The notes: a model not told the origin generated them from the letters alone. A DNA stretch of 64,000 bases from Pontibacter sp. HSC-14F20 (GCF_019599265.1 NZ_JAHZTC010000002.1:62001-126000); one strand, 5' to 3'. Shown: positions 19,389 through 28,419, counted from the stretch's first letter. Translations and numbers: made by a program.

Positions 19389-19453
19389 AAGATTGAATAA
19401 CGAAAATCAAGTTACAAAAAAGTCTTTTGTCTTATGTCAGATAGTCTTTTGTC
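19384..19453. repeat. Three copies of GACAAAAGA in the bioB-bioF gap
   Basis: AGTCTTTTGTC occurs twice as a direct repeat at 19421-19431 and 19443-19453 (22-bp period, two helical turns), and its reverse GACAAAAGA occurs at 19384-19392 on top of the bioF start. The spacing and symmetry would suit a protein- or RNA-level control site between bioB and bioF. A related tgacaaaagac also occurs at about 27722 outside this cluster, so it may not be biotin-specific. Confidence 0.35.
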
Positions 19454-19462
19454 AAAGAAAAA

Positions 19463-20461
19463 CTAACAAATGTGTTGTGCTTCTTCTTTAAAAGACTTGC
19501 GGGGCGTCAGACCCAGCATTTCGAACATGGCTTTGTCTGCGTCGAAGTCCGGGTTTGGCGTTGTCAGCAGCTTTTCGCCTGTGAAGATAGAATTGGCGCC
19601 GGCCAGGAAGCAAAGGGCCTGGTCGGTTACGCTCATGCGCTCACGTCCAGCCGATAGTCGTACCATCGTTTTTGGCATCAGGATACGGGCTGTCGCGATC
19701 ATGCGCACCATTTCCCAAACCGTAACCAGCGGCTGGTTTTCCAGGGGCGTACCTTTTACCGGTACAAGCGCATTCACGGGCACAGACTCCGGGTGCTGTA
19801 CCAGAGTAGACAAGGTATGGAGCATACCGATGCGGTCTTCGTCTGTTTCGCCCAAACCGATGATGCCACCCGAACAAACAGATATACCTGCCTTGCGCAC
19901 GTTTTCAATCGTGTCGAGGCGGTCATCATAGGTACGGGTTGTGATGATATTGGAGTAATTTTCTTCTGACGTGTCGAGGTTGTGGTTGTAGGCGTACAGA
20001 CCGGCTTCTTTCAGCTTTTCGGCCTGATACTCGTTCACCATACCCAGGGTGCAGCAAACTTCCAGACCCATTTCATTCACACCTTTCACCATGTCCAGCA
20101 CCTTGTCGAAGTCGCGGTTGTCGCGCACTTCGCGCCAGGCCGCCCCCATGCAGAAACGGGTAGAACCGCCTTCTTTGGCACGCTGTGCCGCCGTGAGCAC
20201 CTGCTCCTGACTCAACAGTTTGTGCACGTCCACATCCGTATGGAAACGGGCCGCCTGCGGACAATACGCGCAATCCTCCGGGCAGCCACCGGTTTTCACT
20301 GACAATAAAGTACATACCTGTACCTCACCGGTTGCCTGGTGCTGTTTGTGCACATTGGCTGCCTCCACGATCAGTTCAAGCGCTGGTTTGTTGTAAATCG
20401 CTTTGATCTCCTCTAATGTCCAGTCGTTTCGAATAGCTGCGTTTAGTCCGTCTTGCGTCAT
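19463..20461 (-). CDS. bioB: Biotin synthase (radical SAM)
   Basis: A 332-residue radical-SAM enzyme inserting sulfur into dethiobiotin. The cluster-binding CxxxCxxC is C60, C64 and C67 in [45 protein letters not shown] and the auxiliary-cluster arginine region [10 protein letters not shown] are all present. Full length. It is the first gene of the cluster bioB-bioF-bioD-HEAT-bioA-KAS; bioF follows after a 74-bp gap with repeats. bioC and bioH are not in the window. Confidence 0.96.
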   Translation of the reverse strand: MTQDGLNAAIRNDWTLEEIKAIYNKPALELIVEAANVHKQHQATGEVQVCTLLSVKTGGCPEDCAYCPQAARFHTDVDVHKLLSQEQVLTAAQRAKEGGSTRFCMGAAWREVRDNRDFDKVLDMVKGVNEMGLEVCCTLGMVNEYQAEKLKEAGLYAYNHNLDTSEENYSNIITTRTYDDRLDTIENVRKAGISVCSGGIIGLGETDEDRIGMLHTLSTLVQHPESVPVNALVPVKGTPLENQPLVTVWEMVRMIATARILMPKTMVRLSAGRERMSVTDQALCFLAGANSIFTGEKLLTTPNPDFDADKAMFEMLGLTPRKSFKEEAQHIC

Positions 20462-20772
20462 AATGCTTGGGTTTGGATTACGAAGATAATTTGAAGATTT
20501 AGGAATAAAAAATCAAGCCTGGGGGTATGTTTGGTGGATAACTTGTTAACTATTTAAGCTACTGCATTATTTCTGTGGATAAAATGGTTTGTTAATTTGT
20601 TAGGAAACTGCATTTAGGAGGTTAGGGTTGGAACACAGGTATAGCCGAAAAAATTAATCGGGCATGTTTACTTCCTGCAAACAGCAGTCAGCCCCGCACG
20701 ACAACAGAGGAAGTCGTTTTAAGGTATACCTTAATCTGTAAAATTTAGAGTCCTGTTCTGACGTACTGACCT
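20462..20772. other. Divergent intergenic region between bioB and a membrane-protein gene
   Basis: These 311 bases are AT-rich and must carry divergent promoters. No exact -33/-7 pair was found for bioB. Repeated gttaattt/gttaac-like words occur near 20543-20600 but form no clear operator. Two copies of the GGTATA motif (about 20638 and 20722, the latter as GGTATACC) are present. No gene seen. Confidence 0.5.
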
Positions 20773-21519
20773 ATGCTGCTAACTTCTACTTCCCCTGCCA
20801 CCACACCCTTTCTTCTTTTTCCTGAAAATGTGCTTCGGAAGCTCAGCATAATTATTTTCGTGCTGCTGCTCGCTGATATTGCCGGGATTATACTGGACAG
20901 TGTGTTGCGGTATGACTCCAGACTGACGCGGATTTTGATGTATTATTTCAACTTCAACGGAGAGAGCAACATCCCTGCTTTTTTCTCATCGGTGATGTTG
21001 CTGGCTGCCAGCGGTCTCCTTTTTCTGACTCACCGTCAACACAAAAGCGCTGCAAAGGTCAGTTATACCTGGCATTGGTTTATACTGGGGTGCATTTTCC
21101 TGTTCATGGCCATCGACGAGAACACACAGATACACGAGCGGGTGGCGGATTTTGTGCGGCCACATCTGGTAACAGACCTGTCAGGTATGCTGCACTGGGC
21201 CTGGGTGGTGCCATACGGTGTGCTCACGCTCGCTGTGGTGGCCTATTTCTTGCGTTTTGTGCTCCGGCTTCCTACCTATACCCGTAACCTGATTCTGCTA
21301 TCGGGTGCGCTGTTTGTGACAGGTGCTTTAGGGCTGGAGTTTTTTGAGGGTTATCTGTATAAGCTTTACGGGATCGACCACCTGTACAACCGAATCCTCT
21401 ACTGCCTGGAAGAACTGATGGAAATGTCCGGGGTAGCGCTGTTCATTTACGCCCTGCTCGACAACCTGGCTAGGTATGGCACTCAGATCGTGATCGCTCC
21501 CAAAGACAGCGAAGCATAA
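20773..21519 (+). CDS. Integral membrane protein with six predicted helices
   Basis: A 248-residue protein with no recognised catalytic family. Six hydrophobic segments are visible: about residues 24-42 (LSIIIFVLLLADIAGIIL), 63-83, 97-113, 138-163, 172-192 and 210-230. The loop after segment three contains DENTQIHERVADF, a charged motif that may be functional. It lies 55 bp upstream of the DEAD-box helicase on the same strand, but a -7-like box lies between them, so they need not be one operon. Function unknown. Confidence 0.75.
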   Translation: MLLTSTSPATTPFLLFPENVLRKLSIIIFVLLLADIAGIILDSVLRYDSRLTRILMYYFNFNGESNIPAFFSSVMLLAASGLLFLTHRQHKSAAKVSYTWHWFILGCIFLFMAIDENTQIHERVADFVRPHLVTDLSGMLHWAWVVPYGVLTLAVVAYFLRFVLRLPTYTRNLILLSGALFVTGALGLEFFEGYLYKLYGIDHLYNRILYCLEELMEMSGVALFIYALLDNLARYGTQIVIAPKDSEA

Positions 21520-21525
21520 TATTCG

Positions 21526-21533
21526 TACCTTTG
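21526..21533 (+). promoter_or_regulatory. Candidate -7 box (TACCTTTG) of the helicase gene
   Basis: An exact TAnnTTTG element 42 nt before the helicase start would place initiation near 21540. No TTTG is present at the usual -33 distance, so support is partial. Confidence 0.35.
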
Positions 21534-21574
21534 CAGGTATACGGGCATTCGCCCACGACTTTATACCTGGATTT

Positions 21575-22717
21575 ATGTCATTTTCCTCATTGGGCCTTTC
21601 GGCGCCACTTCTTCGCTCCATCCAAGCTCACGGCTATACCTCTCCTTATCCCATCCAAGCGCAGGCTATACCTGCCATTCTGGAAGGGAAGGACCTGCTA
21701 GGTATAGCGCAGACGGGTTCCGGTAAAACAGCCAGTTTCGCGCTGCCTATTCTGGAGATGTACCAGATGAAGCAAGCCGGCCGCAACCGCTTTGTGCGCA
21801 CGCTGGTGCTGGTGCCGACGCGCGAGCTGGCAGTACAGATCGAGGAAGTTTTCCGGGCTTTCGGAAAGGAGCTTGACAGACCGGTGAAGACGCTGGCAGT
21901 GTATGGCGGTATTTCCATCAATCCGCAGATGATGAAGATGAGCGGTACGGATGTGCTCATCGCAACGCCTGGCCGCCTCTTAGACCTGATCGAGCACAAA
22001 GCGGTGCACCTTTCGGAGGTGGAAACGCTGGTGCTGGACGAGGCTGATAAAATGCTGAATTTAGGATTTCAGGAGGAGGTGAACAAATTGCTTGCTATGC
22101 TTCCTGACAGGCGTCAAAATCTGTTGTTCTCGGCTACCCTGAGCCAGGATGTAGAAGACCTGATTGCAAAGCTGCTGACTAACCCTGTACGGGTAACGGT
22201 GCAGGAAGAAGCTACCGTGCCGGAACTGATCAAGCAACTCGCCTACCAGATCGATCCCGAGAAGAAGGGACCTTTGCTGCGCTACCTTATCCGGCAATAC
22301 GACATGCAACAGGTGCTGGTGTTTGCTTCGTCTATCCGGACAGCCGACAATGTGGTGGGCAAACTCAAGAAGCATGGCATAGAAGCCGCAGCTTTTCACG
22401 GCGACAGAAGCCAGGGCGGCAGAACAGAAGCGCTTCGGCAGTTTAAGGCGGGAAAGTTGCGTGTACTGGTCGCCACTGATCTGGCCTCCCGAGGTATAGA
22501 CATCAAGTTTTTGCCTTTTGTGATCAATTACGAACTGCCCCGCTCCCCGAAAGATTATGTGCACCGCATCGGTCGTACGGGGCGCGCCGAGTCCTCCGGC
22601 GAAGCCATCTCGCTGATCACTCCCGATGACGCGCACCACTTCAAAATCATCCAAAAGAAAATGGGCGTGAGAGTGGAGATCCTGCCAACCGACGAAATTG
22701 ACCTGCAGGGGCAGTAA
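21575..22717 (+). CDS. DEAD-box ATP-dependent RNA helicase (RhlE-like)
   Basis: A 380-residue helicase consisting of the two RecA domains with almost no C-terminal tail. Q motif: FSSLGLSAPLLRSIQAHGY then PIQAQAIP. Motif I is AQTGSGKT near residue 46, Ia PTRELAVQ, II VLDEADKM, III SATLS, and VI HRIGRTGRAE. Such proteins unwind RNA duplexes in ribosome assembly, mRNA decay or cold adaptation. The short length matches minimal RhlE-type enzymes of Bacteroidetes. Several Gly-Ile and Ile-Pro pairs are encoded with ATA inside GGTATA/TATACC words. It ends in a perfect inverted repeat shared with the converging gene. Confidence 0.92.
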   Translation: MSFSSLGLSAPLLRSIQAHGYTSPYPIQAQAIPAILEGKDLLGIAQTGSGKTASFALPILEMYQMKQAGRNRFVRTLVLVPTRELAVQIEEVFRAFGKELDRPVKTLAVYGGISINPQMMKMSGTDVLIATPGRLLDLIEHKAVHLSEVETLVLDEADKMLNLGFQEEVNKLLAMLPDRRQNLLFSATLSQDVEDLIAKLLTNPVRVTVQEEATVPELIKQLAYQIDPEKKGPLLRYLIRQYDMQQVLVFASSIRTADNVVGKLKKHGIEAAAFHGDRSQGGRTEALRQFKAGKLRVLVATDLASRGIDIKFLPFVINYELPRSPKDYVHRIGRTGRAESSGEAISLITPDDAHHFKIIQKKMGVRVEILPTDEIDLQGQ

Positions 22718-22771
22718 GGTATAGAGCGGTATAGCAAGTGTCCGAGTCATACGCTATACCGCTCTATACCT
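22717..22771. terminator. Perfect 19-bp inverted repeat built from the GGTATA motif, between convergent genes
   Basis: AGGTATAGAGCGGTATAGC (22717-22735) is the exact reverse complement of 22753-22771, with a 17-nt spacer. It begins on the last base of the helicase stop codon and ends 10 bp before the stop of the converging GH13 gene. Position suggests a bidirectional transcription end, although no long T-tract follows; each arm contains two copies of the abundant GGTATA word. Confidence 0.65.
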
Positions 22772-22781
22772 AAGAAATATT

Positions 22782-24449
22782 TTACCCTTTTTTCAGTAAA
22801 TGACTCAGGTCGCCTGCCCTGAACCAGCGGTAGCCGTAAGCCTCCAAAGTGATGTAGTGCCTGCCTTTGTCATCGGCCTCACTCACGTAGTTCACCATCA
22901 GGTCAATCAGCTTTTGCTCTTTCTCCTGCTCGCCTTTCTTTTCCTGTTTCAGGTCTAGTATGACTTCATGCGCTTTTTCATCGAAGTTGTGCAGGATGAT
23001 CAGCGAACTGCCTTGCCAGCTGTAGTGCATGCAGAGTACGTTAGGCTTGTTCATTTTTAAAATCTGCCAGTCTCCAAACCCGATTTCGGTACATTCCTGC
23101 CGTAGGCGAATCAGGGCGGTCATCCAGTTGAGGAGCGATTCAGGTTCGCGGCGCTGGTTCTCGACGTTGATGTGGTGATAGGAATAAGGGCCTTTGTCAA
23201 TAACAGGGTGCACCAGTTTGTCGGCGGTAGAGAAGCCCGCCTGGTCATCATCCGTCCATTGCATGGGGGTGCGCACTGCGTCACGTTCTTTCAGACTCAG
23301 GTCGTCGCCCATCCCTATTTCGTCGCCGTAGCGGATAACAGGTGTACCCGGCAGTGAGAACATCAGGCTGTAGGCCAGTTCGCTTTGCTGCCTGTTACCG
23401 AGCATGGTGGAAAGACGGCGACGTATACCCCGATCATAGAGCTGCATGTCATCGTCCGGCGCAAAACGGGCAAAAACTTCTTCGCGCTGCTCGTCAGTCA
23501 GGCGACCAAGGTCAAGTTCGTCGTGATTGCGCAGGAAGTGCGCCCATTGCACCGTCGGGAAATTGGTACGGGTTTCCTCCAGCGCATCAATCAGCGGATC
23601 AATATTGGAGGTGGCCAATGCGTAGAACATGTGCTGGTTCACGTAGAAATTGAACATCATGTGGATGCCATTTCCTTCTTCGCCAAAATACTTTTTGTTT
23701 TCCTCGGGCAGCACATTAGCCTCGCCTAACAGTATGGCATCGCCCTGGCGCCATTGCACAAAGCGGCGAATCTCGCGCAGGTAGTCAAAGTTGAGTTCGT
23801 GTTTGCTGGTGTTTGGTTCCGGCGACTCGATCATAAAAGGCACTGCATCTACTCTAAACCCGGATACGCCCAGTTGTAACCAGAAACCGATGATGCGTTT
23901 GATCTCGGCCCGCACATCCGGATTGTCCCAGTTGAGGTCGGGCTGGAAATTATGGAAACGATGGAAGTACCAGGATTTTGCATTTTTATTGTAGCTCCAG
24001 GTGGAGTCCTGCACGCCCGGAAATACCATGCCCTCGTTCCAGTCCGACGGTTTTGTTTTGTTCCACACATACCAGTCGCGGTGCAGCGCATTTTCACTGC
24101 TCTGTGCGTCCTGAAACCAGGGGTGCTGATCGGAGGTATGGTTCACCACCAGATCGATGATCACCTTGATGCCACGCTTGTTGGCCTGGTGCATAAACTC
24201 CACAAAATTCCCGCTCGAGCCGTGCCGTGGGTCTACTCCATAATAGTCTGAGATGTCGTAGCCGTTGTCTTTGTTGGGAGAGGGCTGGAAAGGGGCGAGC
24301 CAGATACAGTCGATACCCATGGCATTGAGGTAATCGAGGCGACGAGCAAGTCCCTCGAAATCCCCCACGCCGTCGCCGTTCAGGTCCATAAACGTCTCCA
24401 GATCGAGACTGTAAATGATTGAGTTTTTATACCATAGCTCTTCCAGCAT
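22782..24449 (-). CDS. GH13 alpha-amylase family enzyme (trehalose synthase / maltose glucosyltransferase-like)
   Basis: About 555 residues from the chosen ATG at 24449 (MLEELWYKNSIIYSLDLETF); the frame is open to 24506 but the extra 19 residues do not look like the family. Conserved GH13 regions: IIDLVVNHTS, then GFRVDAVPF with the nucleophile aspartate, LLGEANVLPE with the acid/base glutamate, and FLRNHDELDL with the third aspartate. The WYKNSIIYSLDLETFMDLNGDGVGDF opening and DGVGDFEGL are TreS-like. TreS interconverts maltose and trehalose; related enzymes are alpha-glucosidases or sucrose hydrolases. No signal peptide, so cytoplasmic. Exact specificity is uncertain. Confidence 0.85.
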   Translation of the reverse strand: MLEELWYKNSIIYSLDLETFMDLNGDGVGDFEGLARRLDYLNAMGIDCIWLAPFQPSPNKDNGYDISDYYGVDPRHGSSGNFVEFMHQANKRGIKVIIDLVVNHTSDQHPWFQDAQSSENALHRDWYVWNKTKPSDWNEGMVFPGVQDSTWSYNKNAKSWYFHRFHNFQPDLNWDNPDVRAEIKRIIGFWLQLGVSGFRVDAVPFMIESPEPNTSKHELNFDYLREIRRFVQWRQGDAILLGEANVLPEENKKYFGEEGNGIHMMFNFYVNQHMFYALATSNIDPLIDALEETRTNFPTVQWAHFLRNHDELDLGRLTDEQREEVFARFAPDDDMQLYDRGIRRRLSTMLGNRQQSELAYSLMFSLPGTPVIRYGDEIGMGDDLSLKERDAVRTPMQWTDDDQAGFSTADKLVHPVIDKGPYSYHHINVENQRREPESLLNWMTALIRLRQECTEIGFGDWQILKMNKPNVLCMHYSWQGSSLIILHNFDEKAHEVILDLKQEKKGEQEKEQKLIDLMVNYVSEADDKGRHYITLEAYGYRWFRAGDLSHLLKKG

Positions 24450-24540
24450 AGCGAATCGGTTTTGGTTAGTTAAAAATGATTCGTCTATACGGAAGAAATC
24501 GGGCAAAAGTCGGAGGCAGTCTTAAAAGGAGGTGAACTGT

Positions 24541-24987
24541 TCAGGACTTTTTATGAGTCAGCCACTTGTCGTAGTGCATCTCAAATTTGATCTCGGAACG
24601 GCCGTGTATACCTGTTTCACGCCAGCCTTGCTTTCGGTAAAATTGTTCGGCCCTGGTGCCGGGGTCTGTGCCCAGCCAGATGGTTTCTGTTGTTTGCTGA
24701 AAATACCAGTCGAGCATGATGCGGTGCAGTTGCTTTCCTATACCTTGTCCTTCAAACTCCGGCAGCAGGAACAAGGCCCATACATTATAGTCTTGCAGGT
24801 CGACGATAGCAAAGCCCACGACTTGTCCTTCCACTTCACACACCCAGCCTTTGCCGCGCTCCGTCAGGTATAGCGCACAGAGTTCATCGGTTACCAATGT
24901 CGGGTCGGAGAGGATGTTTTCCTTTACCGAGTGGCGGATGATTTGGAGTTGAGGAATGTCGGAGGTTGTGGCTTTGCGGAAGAGCAT
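24541..24987 (-). CDS. GNAT-family N-acetyltransferase
   Basis: About 148 residues from ATG 24987 (MLFRKATTSDIPQLQIIR), chosen because this is the normal GNAT beginning; the upstream extension overlaps the next gene. The acetyl-CoA loop is FLLPEFEGQGIGKQLH, matching the Q/RxxGxG/A pattern, and the C-terminal YRKQGWRETG is the usual beta6-beta7 region. It would transfer an acetyl group from acetyl-CoA to an unknown small molecule or protein amine. It sits between a GH13 gene and a membrane protein with no functional link evident. Confidence 0.88.
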   Translation of the reverse strand: MLFRKATTSDIPQLQIIRHSVKENILSDPTLVTDELCALYLTERGKGWVCEVEGQVVGFAIVDLQDYNVWALFLLPEFEGQGIGKQLHRIMLDWYFQQTTETIWLGTDPGTRAEQFYRKQGWRETGIHGRSEIKFEMHYDKWLTHKKS

Positions 24988-25004
24988 GGGTGAAATGAGA
25001 TGGA

Positions 25005-26171
25005 TCAATCGGAAACGAAGAACCAAGGAATATTGAACCAACCATTTTGAAAATATATGGTTACTTGATCTCCGTTCTCAATTTGATTGTAAAATTCTTG
25101 TTCTACGGACACCTCCTCGTTTTTGTCTTGGGTGCCCCAGTTTGTAAGTTCAAGATAATAAGAAGTATTCTTGCCCGTGCTGATGCGTTTATTTACTATG
25201 GTTGCCTTGTATATTTTGCTATCTGATTTATCGTAATAGCAATTCAGGGTAATGATTGCACCATAACTATAACAAACCACAGCTATTAAAATGCTGGATG
25301 CGGCTAGGTAATCTTTCGCTTTTTTAAAATTAAACTCACGATTGCGTAAAAAAATAATGTTCAATAAAGCGACAGCTAAAATTGAGGTAAACAGCCCTGC
25401 ATTATTGAAATCGTAAATTTTAAAATCTAGAAGTGCTCTTAACCCAAGCGCGAAGCTAGGGGCAAATATAGCCCAAGACAAAGATGGATGAACGCTCTCA
25501 TTATTTTCGTCAATTCTGAAAAGCCCACTTGAGAATTTTAAATTGATAAGAGTTAGAACAGGTATGGCAATGGAAGTGAGTATAGCGAATTCGTATGGAA
25601 TTGGGTAAAAAAATGTCCAGACACCAGCCAATCCGCCTGTCCAATTCAATATTTTAGCTTTCTTTTGAGCTGATCGAAATTTAGCCGCTCTTGCCTCAAG
25701 CGTGTGCCCGTACTGTTCATTAGATAAGATCTGCTGTGTGTCCGCTTCTATTTTCAGATCATCGAGGTTAGGGTAATATCTGGTGAGTAAATCCACTAGT
25801 TCAGATAAGTTCTTAATGGAGGAATAGAACTTAAGGCTTTTCTTATCCGATGTGGCTGATTCAATGATAATATTATTAATTGTGACTTTAAATCCCTTTA
25901 TTTCATCAAAATAAAGTTCTCTATCAGAAAATGTTTTAATCACCTGAATTCTATCGTCATGTACAATAATTCTACCATTAATCGTATTAAGTAATCCGAT
26001 TGTAAAGAATCCAATCATGAACAAACCCATTGGCCACAATAAAAAAATGAGTGGCAAGTTATTGTCTTCCATGAAGGGTACAATTAGACTCAAAATACCC
26101 AGCAATATGATGAGTGGAGCAAAAATGAAAACGAAAATTGCTGGCCCCTTTGCCGTCTTGTATACCTGCAT
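25005..26171 (-). CDS. Membrane protein with N-terminal PH-like domain
   Basis: A 388-residue protein of unknown role. Two hydrophobic segments (about residues 10-32 and 40-62) are followed by a soluble region (GRIIVHDDRIQVIKTFSDRELYFDEI) resembling the bacterial PH/YcxB-type domain found in membrane proteins. Further hydrophobic segments occur near residues 185-205, 230-250, 258-275 and 288-312, followed by a C-terminal beta-rich region ending NGWFNIPWFFVSD. The gene is markedly more AT-rich than neighbours such as the GH13 gene, which may reflect acquisition. It has its own start and lies 171 bp from the terminator of the preceding gene. Confidence 0.65.
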   Translation of the reverse strand: MQVYKTAKGPAIFVFIFAPLIILLGILSLIVPFMEDNNLPLIFLLWPMGLFMIGFFTIGLLNTINGRIIVHDDRIQVIKTFSDRELYFDEIKGFKVTINNIIIESATSDKKSLKFYSSIKNLSELVDLLTRYYPNLDDLKIEADTQQILSNEQYGHTLEARAAKFRSAQKKAKILNWTGGLAGVWTFFYPIPYEFAILTSIAIPVLTLINLKFSSGLFRIDENNESVHPSLSWAIFAPSFALGLRALLDFKIYDFNNAGLFTSILAVALLNIIFLRNREFNFKKAKDYLAASSILIAVVCYSYGAIITLNCYYDKSDSKIYKATIVNKRISTGKNTSYYLELTNWGTQDKNEEVSVEQEFYNQIENGDQVTIYFQNGWFNIPWFFVSD

Positions 26172-26280
26172 TTATGACGTGAATTTCTGATTTAATTTAC
26201 GATATTAAATATAGACATTGTAGCTAAAAAACTGCATGTGCTATAAGGACAATAAGTTGAAGCGAGCTAGTTCAAACAAA

Positions 26281-26313
26281 AAAGTCCCCCACTCACACTG
26301 AGCAGGGGACTTT
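26281..26313 (-). terminator. Terminator of the MORN-type repeat gene
   Basis: aaagtcccc (26281-26289) pairs with ggggacttt (26305-26313), and on the minus strand is followed by a T-run. Between it and the stop codon the GGTATA word occurs three times in 25 bp. Confidence 0.8.
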
Positions 26314-26339
26314 CCTATACCTGTAGCTATACCTATACC

Positions 26340-27668
26340 TTACTTCTCTTTCTCCTCCACAACCTCACCATTTCGGTAAAGTCTGGTCTTGTATACTTTG
26401 CCTTCTGCGTTGTAGTATTTCCAGGTGCCGGTGGCTCTGTTGTTGCGGTGCTGACCGGTTACTTCCACTTTGCCGTCTTCGAAGTACTGCTTGTAAGGTC
26501 CGAAGCGCAGACCGTCTTTATAACTTGTCTCAGACTTTAGCTTGCCGCTTTCATAGAATTCCTGACTACTCACGATTTTGCCGTCGCCTTTGCCGTAGGT
26601 ATACTTCGCTTTGGCCTGGCCATTTTCATAGTAAACAATGCGCTCGCCCGTCAGTTTGTCGGCGTTGTAGGTTTCAGCTACCTCTACTTTTTTGCCGGGT
26701 GCATCATAGTAAGCTTTCCAGTTTCCGGTGCGTAGTTTGTTTTTGTATTGCTCCTCGGCTTTTATGTTGCCGGAAGGGTAGTAGGTTGTGATCCTGCGGT
26801 CATCACCGTTGTTGCTGTATTGTCCTTCTTCTTTCAGTTTGCCATCTTCGAAGTATACCTGCGAAAGCCCCTGAACCTGACCGTTGCGGTAAGTGATCAT
26901 GCTGCGCAGGTTGCCGTTCTCGAAGTAAGCTTTGGAAGGTCCGTGCATTTTACCTGACGCGAAGCTTCCCTCGGTGCTCAGTTTACCACTGCGGTAATAA
27001 CTCTTGAACGTGCCATTGCGTTGACCCGCCACATTGATCACTTCTGTCTCCAACTGACCATTGTCGAAATAGGTTTTGTAAGAGCCCTCCAGCATACCAT
27101 TGCGGTAAGTGGCCTCGGTCTCTAGGTTGCCGTTCTCGTAGTAAGTTTTGGCCGGACCGTTCTGTTGACTGTTCTGGTAGGTAATCTCCGATTTAAGCTT
27201 GCCGTTCGGATAAAACTCGCGTACCAGTCCCTCCGGAAAACCGTTTACAAAAGACGTTTCCTTACGCACTTTGCCATCGGCATAAAATGTCTTGAACACG
27301 TCGCTTTGCTGGTCTTTGTCGTAGTTGCCTTCCTGCAACAAGCGGCCATCCGGATGAAACGCTTTGAAGGGTCCCTGCTTCTGATCCTGCACATAGGTTA
27401 CCTGCATGCGGGGCTGTCCGTTCTGGTAGTACTCGGTGAACACGCTATCCTTTTTGCCTTCTACAAACTTGGCAAAGGCCTCCCGCTCACCAGTCGGGTA
27501 ATAGCGGTTGTAGTAGCCCACAATCGCCGAGTCTGGCGTCATGTAGTATACCTCTTTCACCGTCGCCATAGACTGGTCGTGGTAGGTCACTACTTTGCGC
27601 GTGGACTGCCCGTAAGCAGAAGCACTGACAAGCAAAACAGCAGGTAAGATTAAAAACAATTTCGACAT
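26340..27668 (-). CDS. Secreted MORN_2/YwqK-type repeat protein
   Basis: A 442-residue protein opening MSKLFLILPAVLLVSASAYGQ, a signal peptide cleaved near residue 21. The rest is a continuous array of about 16 repeats of 23-24 residues with the pattern YYxNGxLxxExxYxNGxxxGxxKxY, e.g. YYENGNLETEATYRNGMLEG and YFEDGKLKEEGQYSNNG. These are the MORN-like variant repeats (PF07661 type) found in YwqK-type and many secreted Bacteroidetes proteins. They form an extended beta sheet; no enzyme activity is known. Periplasmic or surface location is likely. Flanked by its own terminator, so a single-gene unit. Confidence 0.85.
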   Translation of the reverse strand: MSKLFLILPAVLLVSASAYGQSTRKVVTYHDQSMATVKEVYYMTPDSAIVGYYNRYYPTGEREAFAKFVEGKKDSVFTEYYQNGQPRMQVTYVQDQKQGPFKAFHPDGRLLQEGNYDKDQQSDVFKTFYADGKVRKETSFVNGFPEGLVREFYPNGKLKSEITYQNSQQNGPAKTYYENGNLETEATYRNGMLEGSYKTYFDNGQLETEVINVAGQRNGTFKSYYRSGKLSTEGSFASGKMHGPSKAYFENGNLRSMITYRNGQVQGLSQVYFEDGKLKEEGQYSNNGDDRRITTYYPSGNIKAEEQYKNKLRTGNWKAYYDAPGKKVEVAETYNADKLTGERIVYYENGQAKAKYTYGKGDGKIVSSQEFYESGKLKSETSYKDGLRFGPYKQYFEDGKVEVTGQHRNNRATGTWKYYNAEGKVYKTRLYRNGEVVEEKEK

Positions 27669-27885
27669 GGGTACTAAATGTGACTGTTAATTATGGTTAG
27701 GTTTCAGGGCAGATGATTTTCTGACAAAAGACAGTAGAATTTCGGGTGTATTTTAATTCAAACTTATGTTGCTTCTTTCAGCATTTGAATAAATAGTGCG
27801 CCACCACAAAGCAGGTATACATTACAAATCAAGCGTAAAGGGATTTAAGAGGTCCTTTGTCAAAAAGGCTTTTGACTACATATAC

Positions 27886-28419
27886 CTATACCTTCTTTTT
27901 GGTAATTTCCTTAGCGACTAGCTTCATAAACGGGTCGGTGTCTCTTACATATTTCTGAGCCAGTTCCACCGCCTTGGCATTGTTGACTTTGCTCAAACTC
28001 AGCAATGCGCGACGGACTACATATTTGTCGGGTTCGCTGTTGATCAGGTGAAGAAGCATTTTTTCGCAGCCCTCCACATCAATATAGCCAAGCAATTCAG
28101 CCATTTGCCACCTTGCCTGTGGTTGATCAGAAAAAACGGCCTTTCGCACAAAACGGAGCTTATTCTCCAGTTTCTCTTCCACTCTTTTAAGCACTATACC
28201 TGCTTCGTTGTCGATGGCGAGCGCATACACCAGCAGTTGTGCCAGATCATGGTTGAATTCCCGGTTGAGCTGAACCAATGCTTCGTCGGCCGCTTTGTAC
28301 AAAGCATCCCAACCCGGATACCCGGCTTCCCATTCACCCAATCCTCTTTCATCGTTGTAAGTGTCGGGCGTCATGTTGGCCCATTCCCAAAATTTGGCCA
28401 GTTCGGTTTTTAACGACAT
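27886..28419 (-). CDS. Hypothetical helical (HEAT-like) protein
   Basis: A 177-residue cytoplasmic protein without signal or membrane segments. The second half shows helical repeats with HEAT character (LRFVRKAVFSDQPQARWQMA, KYVVRRALLSLSKVNNAKAV). The N-terminal WEWANMTPDTYNDERGLGEWE does not match a family I know. It stands alone between the MORN-type gene and the thiolase gene. Function unknown. Confidence 0.7.
   Translation of the reverse strand: MSLKTELAKFWEWANMTPDTYNDERGLGEWEAGYPGWDALYKAADEALVQLNREFNHDLAQLLVYALAIDNEAGIVLKRVEEKLENKLRFVRKAVFSDQPQARWQMAELLGYIDVEGCEKMLLHLINSEPDKYVVRRALLSLSKVNNAKAVELAQKYVRDTDPFMKLVAKEITKKKV

Noticed and set aside
22061-22750. A 229-codon minus-strand frame opposite the helicase
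   Set aside because: The helicase motifs are on the plus strand; no family pattern on the minus strand.
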